This document shows positions 43,247 to 50,971 of a DNA stretch of 64,000 nt, in pieces. The stretch comes from JAHRAW01 sp963693025. Its GTDB lineage: Bacteria > Pseudomonadota > Gammaproteobacteria > Arenicellales > Poriferihabitantaceae. The notes below the pieces were generated by a model. The model saw only the letters and a list, made by a program, of their open reading frames with translations. It did no database searches and was not told the DNA's origin. The stretch covers positions 868,001 through 932,000 of the forward strand of contig OY843749.1 in NCBI GenBank assembly GCA_963693025.1, read 5' to 3'. A program made the translations under genes and the position numbers. Positions within the stretch are counted from its first letter, which is position 1; every line of letters begins with the position of its first letter.

Positions 43247-44269
43247 ATGAACGCATCCGCCCCATCCAAAACCGCCCGACCTGCGAGGTTGGGATTCCGC
43301 CCGCCCGACCTGGAAGAATTGCCGCCCATTTTCAAGTGGCCGCCGCGGTTGAAAGAAGGCGTGGTCTGGCTATGGAAAGACATGGTCTTCCCCTACGGCA
43401 TTTTCTACTTCACGCTGGCGGCGCTGACCTGGCGGTGGCTGACGCCCGCCCTCTCGCAGATGGAGACGCTTCAACCCGGCTGGATGTTCGCCATCTGGCT
43501 GCGCAACGCGGCGCTTCTCTGCGGGGTCGCCGGCGCGCTGCATTGGTGGCTGTATATCAAACGCGGGCAAGGCAGCGAGTTGAAATTCGACGCGCGCTGG
43601 CCCGCCACCAACAACCGCGCGTTTCTGTGGGGCAATCAAGTCAAGGACAATTTATTTTGGAGCCTGGCAAGCGGCTGCACGATTTGGTCGTTATACGAAG
43701 CGCTCACGCTGTGGCTTTATGCGAGCGGTCGCGTGACGCCAATCGCCTGGGGCGAAGCGCCGCTGTATTTGTTGGCGATGGCGGCGTTGGTGTCTTTCTG
43801 GGTCTCGTTCCATTTTTACTGGATTCACCGCTGGCTGCACTGGCCGCCGCTATACCGCTTCGCGCACGAACTGCATCACCGCAACGTCAACATCGGTCCG
43901 TGGTCGGGGATTTCCATGCACCCGGTGGAGCATCTGCTCTATTTCAGCCCGGTCGTGCTGTGGTGGGTGGTGCCGGTGGACCCGGTCATCATCATCGCCA
44001 GCGGATTTTTCACCGGGCTCGGTCCCGCCTTCTCCCATTCCGGCTTTGAGCGAATCATCGTCGACAAAACCGCCGGACGAAAAACCGCCCTGCCCGCCGG
44101 CACCTACCACCACCAACTGCATCACCGCTACTTCGAAATCAACTACGGCAACCCGCGCGCGCCGCTCGACGAACTCTTCGGCACCTGGCACAACGGCAGC
44201 GACGAATCCCATCAACGATTCATCGCGCGGCGTCAAGCCGGCAAACCGAATGCGAATGCGGATGCCTGA
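43247..44269 (+). CDS. Sterol-desaturase / fatty-acid-hydroxylase family membrane protein
   Basis: This 340-residue integral membrane di-iron protein has several hydrophobic segments (near 50-70, 85-105, 165-190). Its histidine clusters match the family: HRWLHW, HELHHRN, HPVEHLLYF and the C-terminal HHQLHHRYFEINYG. Such enzymes hydroxylate or desaturate lipids with oxygen. The start ATG follows the dehydrogenase by 34 bp, and the acyl-CoA synthetase begins 10 bp after its stop, so the three are likely co-transcribed. The lipid substrate is unknown. Confidence 0.9.
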   Translation: MNASAPSKTARPARLGFRPPDLEELPPIFKWPPRLKEGVVWLWKDMVFPYGIFYFTLAALTWRWLTPALSQMETLQPGWMFAIWLRNAALLCGVAGALHWWLYIKRGQGSELKFDARWPATNNRAFLWGNQVKDNLFWSLASGCTIWSLYEALTLWLYASGRVTPIAWGEAPLYLLAMAALVSFWVSFHFYWIHRWLHWPPLYRFAHELHHRNVNIGPWSGISMHPVEHLLYFSPVVLWWVVPVDPVIIIASGFFTGLGPAFSHSGFERIIVDKTAGRKTALPAGTYHHQLHHRYFEINYGNPRAPLDELFGTWHNGSDESHQRFIARRQAGKPNANADA

Positions 44270-44279
44270 TTCTCAGTGA

Positions 44280-46250
44280 ATGAAGCGGCACGATAACTCA
44301 ACGCACTCAACGCACTCAGCGGACACTTTTCCCAAGTTGTTGCTGCGCAACGCCGAGCGGTTGGCGGACAAGCCGGCGGTGCGCGAGAAGGAGTTTGGGA
44401 TTTGGCAGGTGTGGACTTGGCGGCGGGTCAAGGACGAGGTTTTTGCGTTCGCCGCCGGGTTGGATGCGCTGGGGTTTAAGCCGGGGGATAAACTGGCGAT
44501 TGTCGGGCGCAACCGCCCGCGGATGTATTGGGGGATGACGGCGGCGCAGTGTTTGCGGGGGGTTCCGGTGCCGGTGTATCAGGATTCGGTCGCCGAGGAG
44601 ATGGAGTATGTGCTCGCGCATGCGGAGGCGCGGTTGGCGCTGGCGGAGAACCAGGAGCAAGTGGACAAGATGCTGGAAATCGCCGATAAACTCCCGCACC
44701 TTGAGCGCATCATTTACGACGACGCGCGCGGGCTTGCGGACTACGCCGAGGCGATGCCGCCCGGCAAGCAGTTGCACGACTTCGCCGATGTTCAGCGGCG
44801 CGGGCGCGAGGCGTTGGCGCGCAATCCGGCGTTGCTGGATGAGTCGATTGCATCGGCGAGCGGCGGTGATGTGGGAATTTTTTTGTATACCTCCGGCACC
44901 ACCGGCAGGCCCAAAGGCGTGGTGCTGAGCAACGACAACATCATCGTCACCTCGCGCAACAGCAGCGAGCGCGACCGCCTGAGCGCGGATGAAGAGACGC
45001 TCTCCTACCTGCCGATGGCGTGGGTCGGCGACAACATTTTTTCTTATGGGCAGGCGTATGTGACCGGGTTTTGCATCAACTGCCCGGAAAGCGAAAGCAC
45101 CGTCGCCCTGGACTTGCGCGACATCGGACCCACCTATTATTTCGCGCCGCCGCGCATCTTCGAAAGCCTGCTGACCAGCGTGATGATTCGGATGGAGGAC
45201 GCCGGCGCAACCAAGCGAAAACTGTTTCGCTATTTTATGGAGGTGGCGCGCAACACCGGCGGCAAAATTCTCAACCGCGAGCCGGTCGCAGCAACGGCGC
45301 GTTTGAAATACTGGCTCGGCAATCTGCTCATCTACGCGCCGCTGAAAAACACCATGGGGTTCAGCCGCATCCGCCTCGCCTACACCGCCGGCGAAGCGAT
45401 TGGTCCCGAGATTTTCGACTTCTACCGCTCGCTCGGCATCAATATAAAGCAGTTATACGGGCAAACCGAAGCGGCGGTGTTCGTCACCATGCAACCCGAC
45501 GGCGAGGTCTATGCCGACACCGTGGGCGTGCCGGCGCCGGGTGTGGAGGTCAACATCAACGATGACGGCGAGGTGGTGTATCGCGGACCCGGCGTGTTTC
45601 AGGGCTACTTCAAAGACGAGAAAGCGACGCGCAAAGCCAAAGACGCCGACGGCTGGGTGAAGACCGGCGACGCCGGATATTTCGACGCGCGCGGCCACTT
45701 GAAAATCATAGACCGCGCCGGCGATGTCGGCAGGTTAAACGACGGCACGATGTTTGCGCCCAAGTATCTCGAAAATAAACTCAAGTTCTTTCCGCAGATT
45801 CAAGAGGCGGTAACCTTCGGCGACCGGCGCGACACGGTCACCGCGTTCGTCAATATCGACCTGGACGCGGTCGGCAACTGGGCCGAGCGCAACAACATTC
45901 CATATGCCAGTTATCAGGAATTGGCGGCGCATCCCGAAGTCTATCAAATGATTGCGCGCAACGTGGCACAGGTCAACCGCGACCTAGCCGCCGACCGCCA
46001 ACTAGGCGGCTCGCAAATTGCGAAGTTCCTAATCCTGCACAAAGAACTAGACCCCGACGACGGCGAAATGACCCGCACCCGCAAAGTGCGGCGCTCGACC
46101 ATCTTTGACAAATACGCTTTATTGATCGACGCGCTGTATTCCGACCAAACGCAATGTCACATCAGTACCGAGGTGACTTTTGAGGACGGTAGACGCGGCG
46201 CGATTGAGGCGGATTTGGAGATTTGTGAGGTGGAGGTATATGCGGTGTGA
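44280..46250 (+). CDS. AMP-binding long-chain-type acyl-CoA synthetase
   Basis: This 656-residue ANL-superfamily ligase has the P-loop FLYTSGTTGRPKGVVLSN near 201-218, a YTAGEAIGPE segment, the QLYGQTEAAVF motif near 396 and DGWVKTGDAGYFDARGHLKIIDR near 460. It activates a carboxylic acid to its CoA thioester. In related liv operons of proteobacteria a synthetase of this type precedes livGHMKF, so it probably activates the imported acid (inference). The initial ~90 codons use markedly more GTG/TTG/GGG-type codons than the rest. Confidence 0.92.
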   Translation: MKRHDNSTHSTHSADTFPKLLLRNAERLADKPAVREKEFGIWQVWTWRRVKDEVFAFAAGLDALGFKPGDKLAIVGRNRPRMYWGMTAAQCLRGVPVPVYQDSVAEEMEYVLAHAEARLALAENQEQVDKMLEIADKLPHLERIIYDDARGLADYAEAMPPGKQLHDFADVQRRGREALARNPALLDESIASASGGDVGIFLYTSGTTGRPKGVVLSNDNIIVTSRNSSERDRLSADEETLSYLPMAWVGDNIFSYGQAYVTGFCINCPESESTVALDLRDIGPTYYFAPPRIFESLLTSVMIRMEDAGATKRKLFRYFMEVARNTGGKILNREPVAATARLKYWLGNLLIYAPLKNTMGFSRIRLAYTAGEAIGPEIFDFYRSLGINIKQLYGQTEAAVFVTMQPDGEVYADTVGVPAPGVEVNINDDGEVVYRGPGVFQGYFKDEKATRKAKDADGWVKTGDAGYFDARGHLKIIDRAGDVGRLNDGTMFAPKYLENKLKFFPQIQEAVTFGDRRDTVTAFVNIDLDAVGNWAERNNIPYASYQELAAHPEVYQMIARNVAQVNRDLAADRQLGGSQIAKFLILHKELDPDDGEMTRTRKVRRSTIFDKYALLIDALYSDQTQCHISTEVTFEDGRRGAIEADLEICEVEVYAV

Positions 46251-46255
46251 TTACT

Positions 46256-46566
46256 CGTCATTCACAACAACAACTTCGTCATTCTCGAGCGTTAGTGACC
46301 GTTGCCGCCGCCCCCCGCCGTCATTCTCGAGCGTTAGTGTCCGTTGCCGCCGCGCTTTTTCTTTTAAGCGGCGGCTTACGGACACTTACGACCTCGGGAA
46401 TCTCCCTAAGGTTGGCACGGGCTTCGGTAAAGTCCACGCTAGCCTTAGGGAGATTCCCGAAGGCGATGAAAAATATGGTCGCCTGTCGGCTCCCTATTTT
46501 TCTATCGTTCGAGAATGACGAGGTTGGGCGGCTCCCTATTTTCTATCGTTCGAGAATGACGAAGTA
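46256..46566. repeat. Intergenic inverted-repeat element, copy 4, upstream of livG
   Basis: It comprises two partial ends, then a GC-rich hairpin arm (46337-46385), GGGAATCTCCCTAAG, a short centre, the inverse motif and an A/T-rich hairpin arm (46465-46506), finishing with GAATGACGAAG next to livG. It occupies nearly all of the 324-bp gap between the acyl-CoA synthetase and livG, genes on the same strand. The hairpins may therefore reduce read-through inside the operon (inference). Confidence 0.8.
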
Positions 46567-46574
46567 GCAGCAAC

Positions 46575-47354
46575 ATGACCACCACCCCCCTACTATCAGC
46601 CAAAAACATCTCCCTGTCATTCGGCGGTGTAGCAGCATTGGTGGACATTAGTTGCGACATTATCGAGGGGGAGATTCGCGCTATCATCGGACCCAACGGC
46701 GCGGGCAAGTCGTCGATGCTCAATGTAATCAACGGGATTTATCATCCGCAGCAGGGCGAAGTGTGGTTCCTCGGCGAAAAGCGCGGGCGCCTGAAACCGT
46801 TTCAGATCGCGCGCCAGGGCATCGCCCGGACTTTTCAGAACATCGCGCTGTTCAAGGGGATGTCAACGCTCGACAACATCATGACCGGTCGCATCACGCG
46901 GATGAACGCCAATCTGTTTTGGCAGGCGTTGTGGAAAGGCAGAGCCGAAAGGGAAGAGATTGAACACCGCGAAAAGGTCGAACACATCATCGACTTCCTC
47001 GAAATTCAATCGATACGCAAGACGCCGGTGGGGCGGCTGCCGTATGGATTGCAGAAACGCGTTGAACTCGGCAGAGCGCTGGCGGCGGAATCCAAACTGC
47101 TGCTACTGGACGAGCCGATGGCGGGCATGAACCTGGAAGAAAAGGAAGACATGTGCCGCTTCATCGTCGATGTCAACGACCAATTCGGCGCCACCATTGC
47201 GCTAATCGAACACGACATGGGCGTAGTAATGGACCTCGCCGACCGCGTGATGGTACTAGACTACGGCAGAAAAATCGCCGACGGCCTCCCCGATGAAATT
47301 CGCAACGACCAGAATGTGATTGACGCTTATTTGGGGGTTGTGCATGAAACGTAA
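46575..47354 (+). CDS. livG: Branched-chain amino acid-type ABC transporter ATPase LivG
   Basis: At 259 residues this ATPase is the normal LivG length. It has Walker A GPNGAGKSSMLNVI near 38, the LivG-typical ARTFQNIALFKGMSTLDNI, signature YGLQKRVELGRALA, Walker B LLLLDEPMAGMN and the switch histidine IEHDMGVVMDLADRV. With LivF it energises a Liv/HAAT importer. No strong ribosome binding site is visible because the upstream repeat element abuts the ATG. Genes of this class transport branched-chain amino acids, aromatic acids or urea. The flanking CoA ligases point to carboxylates here. Confidence 0.95.
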   Translation: MTTTPLLSAKNISLSFGGVAALVDISCDIIEGEIRAIIGPNGAGKSSMLNVINGIYHPQQGEVWFLGEKRGRLKPFQIARQGIARTFQNIALFKGMSTLDNIMTGRITRMNANLFWQALWKGRAEREEIEHREKVEHIIDFLEIQSIRKTPVGRLPYGLQKRVELGRALAAESKLLLLDEPMAGMNLEEKEDMCRFIVDVNDQFGATIALIEHDMGVVMDLADRVMVLDYGRKIADGLPDEIRNDQNVIDAYLGVVHET

Positions 47355-47372
47355 ATTCGACAACTCCGATTA

Positions 47373-47928
47373 CTCGTCATTCTCGAGCGTTAGTGCCCGT
47401 CGCCGCCGCCGCCACAACTCGTCATTCTCGAGCGTTAGTGTCCGTTGCCGCCGCGCTTTTTCTTTTAAGCGGCGGCTTACGGACACTTACGACCTCGGGA
47501 AAAATCCGCCGGGAGCGGATTTTCGCGTAGCCCGCAGGGCGCGTATCAGGGATGATACGCGCAATCTCCCTAAGACTGGCACGGGCTTTGTTGGAATTCA
47601 CGGTAGCCTTAGGGAGATTCCCGAAGGTGATGAAAAATATAGTCGCTGGCGCTCCTTATTTTTCTATCATTCGAGAATGACGGGTATGTATAACTCGTCA
47701 TTCTCGAGCGTTAGTGTCCGTTGCCGCCGCGCTTTTTCTTTTAAGCGGCGGCTTACGGACACTTGCGTCCTCGGGAATCTCCCTAAGACTGGCACGGACT
47801 TTGTTGAAAATCACGCTAGCCTTAGGGAGATTCCCGAAGCGAAGAAAATATGGTCGCTGACGCTCCCTATTTTCTACCGTTCGAGAATGACGGGTAGTTG
47901 GTATTTTTCTACCATTCAAGAATGACGA
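47373..47928. repeat. Intergenic inverted-repeat element, copy 5 (two elements in tandem) between livG and livH
   Basis: Two elements lie end to end. The first has a partial end at 47375-47410, a GC-rich hairpin at 47438-47486, GGGA followed by an unrelated ~55-bp interruption (cgccgggagcgg... to 47565), then the AATCTCCCTAAG half, the inverse motif and an A/T-rich hairpin near 47627-47671. The second repeats the pattern with hairpins at 47714-47762 and ~47838-47880. Together they separate livG from livH by 590 bp, unusual for this operon. The ~55-bp interruption carries its own small inverted repeat. Confidence 0.8.
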
Positions 47929-47944
47929 AGACCACCCCAACCCC

Positions 47945-48946
47945 ATGACCCCCACCACCCTCAACACCATCGAAGTCATCGTCAACGGACTCATGACCGG
48001 AGTAATGTACTCACTGGTCGCACTCGGATTCGTTTTAATTTTCAAAGCATCAGGCATTTTCAACTACGCGCAAGGCGTGATGGCGTTGTTTGCGGCGTTG
48101 ACGTTGGTTGGCTTCCAGACCGGGCAAGTGCCGTTCGCGCATTTAATCAACGCGATTTTTGGCAGCGAATACCACCACTGGTCAACCGGCATGAACAACT
48201 TCGCCGCCATCGCCCTGACCGTGGTGGTGATGATTTTTTTCGCCTGGGTGGTGGAGCGGCTGGTGCTGCGGCGCCTCGTCAATCAAGAGCCCATCATCCT
48301 GTTCATGGCAACCATCGGCCTGGCGTTTTTCATGGAAGGGTTCGGCGACCTGATGTGGGGGGCGGACATCAAAGTGCTCGACATCGGCCTGCCTTCCGGC
48401 GGCTCGCTGTGGTGGGAGGACGTGACCCGCAACTGGGCAACCGAGGGCGCCGACTACTACGGCATGTATATCGACGTGCTCGACGTGTGGGCGACCGCCA
48501 TCGCCGTTGCATTGGTGGTCGTGCTGACGCTGTTTTCGCAATACACCAAGACCGGGCGGGCGTTGCGGGCGGTGGCGGACGACCATCAAGCGGCGCTCAC
48601 CGTCGGCATCTCGCTGCGCGTGATTTGGGTCATCGTGTGGTCGATCGCCGGCATGGTGGCGCTGGTCGCCGGCATCATGTGGGGCGCGAAATCGGGCGTG
48701 CAATTCTCGCTGTCATTGATTGCGCTCAAGGCATTGCCGGTGTTAATTCTCGGCGGCTTCACCTCCATCCCCGGCGCCATCATCGGCGGGCTAATCATCG
48801 GCGTCGGCGAAAAGTTGTTTGAGTACTCCATCGGTCCCCTAATCGGCGGCGCCACCCAAAACTGGTTCGCCTACGTGCTGGCGCTCATCTTCCTGATGTT
48901 CCGCCCGCAGGGGTTGTTCGGCGAAAAAATTATTGAGCGGGTATAA
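47945..48946 (+). CDS. livH: ABC transporter permease LivH
   Basis: This 333-residue inner-membrane permease has the LivH opening VNGLMTGVMYSLVALGFVLIFKASGIFNYAQGVMAL in motif form (NGL-GVMYSLVALG-F, then FNYAQG) and about eight hydrophobic segments. The EAA-like loop TKTGRALRAVADDHQAALTVG contacts the ATPases, and the C-terminal GGFTSIPGAIIGGLIIG is conserved. It forms the membrane pore with LivM. No good ribosome binding site precedes the ATG at 47945. The next ATG is 16 codons later and would remove conserved residues. Confidence 0.94.
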   Translation: MTPTTLNTIEVIVNGLMTGVMYSLVALGFVLIFKASGIFNYAQGVMALFAALTLVGFQTGQVPFAHLINAIFGSEYHHWSTGMNNFAAIALTVVVMIFFAWVVERLVLRRLVNQEPIILFMATIGLAFFMEGFGDLMWGADIKVLDIGLPSGGSLWWEDVTRNWATEGADYYGMYIDVLDVWATAIAVALVVVLTLFSQYTKTGRALRAVADDHQAALTVGISLRVIWVIVWSIAGMVALVAGIMWGAKSGVQFSLSLIALKALPVLILGGFTSIPGAIIGGLIIGVGEKLFEYSIGPLIGGATQNWFAYVLALIFLMFRPQGLFGEKIIERV

Positions 48947-48988
48947 TCAAGGTTTCCACCCTCACCTTTTTGACGCGCCATTAAACTG

Positions 48989-49861
48989 ATGCTGTTTCCA
49001 GAGTTTGACAATCCAAAAATCAAGCGCGAATACGAGCGTTGGGTTAAAAAACTCGACGCCGCGGGCGTTACATCGGATGCGAGAGAAGAACCCACGCTGG
49101 ACTGGAGTGAAGTGTTGCGTGCGCATTTTTTGGTCGCGGATTTTTTTGCGGCGGAAGGCGGCGGGCTTGGCGGACTGGGACTACGCGACCGGGACGGCGC
49201 GTTACTGCAATCCGCGCTGGCGCGCCAGTTCGTCGGTTTTGGCGGAAAGCAGAAATGGCACGATCACTACCAAATTGCCGCTACCGCGCTTTTCGGGCTC
49301 ATCAAAAATCATCCGTTCCACGACGGCAACAAGCGCACCGCGTTATTGTCGGTTTTGCACCTGCTGGAAAAGCAGGGTTACACTGCGAAGGCGAAAAAGC
49401 GCGATTTTGAACGTTTGACCGTGGCGATTGCCAATACCCACCTCCGGCAAAGTCCCCAGTATAAGAACTTTCGAAGCGAACACGACTCCGAAGATGATAC
49501 GGACATTGCTTACATCGCTTTCCGACTCGGCAAGATGACTCGACGTTTAGACCGTTCGCACCGTGCGCTGACCTATCGCCAGTTGAATGGCTTGATAAAA
49601 AAATACGATTATGAAATGCGCAACCCGAAAAACAACTCCATCAGCATCGCTCGCGTAACCGACCACCAAGCCATCGGACATGTCGGTTTCCCTGGTATGA
49701 GCAGGGAAGTCTCCCGTAGCGGCATCAAAAAAGTACGTAGCATATGCGGTTTGATGGAAGAAGATGGTTATGACAGCGCGGCATTTTACAACGGCGTCGA
49801 CGGTATGAATTCGTTGTTATTGGAATACGCCAAACCATTGCGCCGTCTGGCGGATAAATAA
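48989..49861 (+). CDS. Fic/Doc-family protein with ~150-residue C-terminal extension, inserted in the liv operon
   Basis: This 290-residue protein has the Fic/Doc active-site motif HPFHDGNKRTALL near residues 111-123, preceded by QIAATALFGLIKN. Doc-type enzymes phosphorylate EF-Tu and Fic enzymes AMPylate proteins; which applies here is undecided. No inhibitory (S/T)xxxE(G/N) helix is obvious, and no antitoxin gene adjoins. The region after residue ~180 (RALTYRQLNGLIKKYDYEM, then VGFPGMSREVSRSG) faintly resembles HicA-like folds, a weak inference. It lies 42 bp after livH and 19 bp before livM, on the same strand, where this operon normally has no gene, so it is an acquired passenger. Confidence 0.85.
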   Translation: MLFPEFDNPKIKREYERWVKKLDAAGVTSDAREEPTLDWSEVLRAHFLVADFFAAEGGGLGGLGLRDRDGALLQSALARQFVGFGGKQKWHDHYQIAATALFGLIKNHPFHDGNKRTALLSVLHLLEKQGYTAKAKKRDFERLTVAIANTHLRQSPQYKNFRSEHDSEDDTDIAYIAFRLGKMTRRLDRSHRALTYRQLNGLIKKYDYEMRNPKNNSISIARVTDHQAIGHVGFPGMSREVSRSGIKKVRSICGLMEEDGYDSAAFYNGVDGMNSLLLEYAKPLRRLADK

Positions 49862-49880
49862 CACCGCTTTACCGAAGAAA

Positions 49881-50957
49881 ATGTTCTACCGCGAATCCGG
49901 CAACTTCAACACCACCTACGCCGCCGACCAGCGCACCTTTCCGCTCGGCGTTGACCGTTGGACGGTGTGGGCGGTGGTGGCGGTGGCGTTTTTGGTGGTG
50001 CCGTTTATCATCAACGACTACTGGGAAAAATCCGTGCTGGTGCCGTTCCTCGTGTGGTCGATGGCGGCGCTCGGGCTCAACATCCTGACCGGCTATTGCG
50101 GGCAGGTGAGCCTCGGCACCGGCGGCTTCATGGCGGTCGGCGCTTACGCCTGCTACAAACTGATGACCGCCTTCCCCGAACTCAGCATATTTTTCGTCGT
50201 CATTCTGTCGGGCGGCATCACCGCCGCGGTCGGCATGATTTTCGGCTTGCCGAGTCTCAAGATAAAAGGTTTCTACCTCGCGGTCGCCACCCTCGCCTCG
50301 CAATTCTTTCTGGTGTGGCTGTTCAACAAGGTGCCGTGGTTTTACAACTACTCGGCGTCCGGGCAAATCTCCGCGCCGGCGCGCACGCTGTTCGGCATCA
50401 ATGTCACCGGTCCCGCCACGCCGCCGTGGGCGTCGTATCTGTTCTGCCTCGTGTTGGTGACGCTGTTTGCGCTCATCGCCCGCAACCTGACGCGCGGGCG
50501 CATCGGGCGCTCGTGGATGGCGATTCGAGACATGGACATCGCCGCCGAAATCATCGGCGTGCCGCCGCTCGCCGCCAAGTTGTCGGCGTTCGCCGTCAGT
50601 TCGTTCTACATCGGCGTCGCCGGCGCGCTGTTTTTCGCGGTCTATCTGGGCGCCGCCGAGCCGACCGAGGCATTCGGCATCGACAAATCGTTTCTGGTGT
50701 TGTTTATGATTATCATCGGCGGACTCGGCTCGATTTTCGGCGCCTTCATCGGCGCGGCATTCTTGACGCTGCTGCCGGTGCTGATGAAAAATGTGATGGT
50801 CGGCGGGCTCGGCTGGCCCACCGACTTGGCGGCGCACATCATCCTGGTGGTGATAGGCGCGCTAATCATCTTTTTTCTCATCGTCGAACCCCACGGGCTT
50901 GCGCAGTTGTGGCGGATTGCGAAAGAGAAATTGCGACTTTGGCCGTTTCCGCATTGA
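49881..50957 (+). CDS. livM: ABC transporter permease LivM
   Basis: This 358-residue inner-membrane permease has the LivM core SMAALGLNILTGYCGQVSLG near 56-76, many transmembrane segments, the ATPase-contact loop RIGRSWMAIRDMDIAAEIIGV and the conserved end GGLGSIFGAFIGAAFL. It pairs with LivH. The ATG is preceded by GAAGAAA. The first ~35 residues are a hydrophilic N-terminal extension. The stop at 50955 lies 14 bp before the next start, so the downstream membrane protein is transcribed with it. Confidence 0.94.
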   Translation: MFYRESGNFNTTYAADQRTFPLGVDRWTVWAVVAVAFLVVPFIINDYWEKSVLVPFLVWSMAALGLNILTGYCGQVSLGTGGFMAVGAYACYKLMTAFPELSIFFVVILSGGITAAVGMIFGLPSLKIKGFYLAVATLASQFFLVWLFNKVPWFYNYSASGQISAPARTLFGINVTGPATPPWASYLFCLVLVTLFALIARNLTRGRIGRSWMAIRDMDIAAEIIGVPPLAAKLSAFAVSSFYIGVAGALFFAVYLGAAEPTEAFGIDKSFLVLFMIIIGGLGSIFGAFIGAAFLTLLPVLMKNVMVGGLGWPTDLAAHIILVVIGALIIFFLIVEPHGLAQLWRIAKEKLRLWPFPH

Positions 50958-50971
50958 CTTGGGAGTTTGTT

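Noticed and set aside
25331..47928. Short open frames in intergenic repeats encoding recurrent peptides such as VSVAAAPFLLSGGL
   Set aside because: They are translations of the inverted-repeat elements, appear in several frames and orientations, and have no start signals.
49958..50971. Upstream part of a 917-codon frame running through livM
   Set aside because: It is an off-frame reading of livM; only the part from 50972 onward has membrane-protein character and a ribosome binding site.
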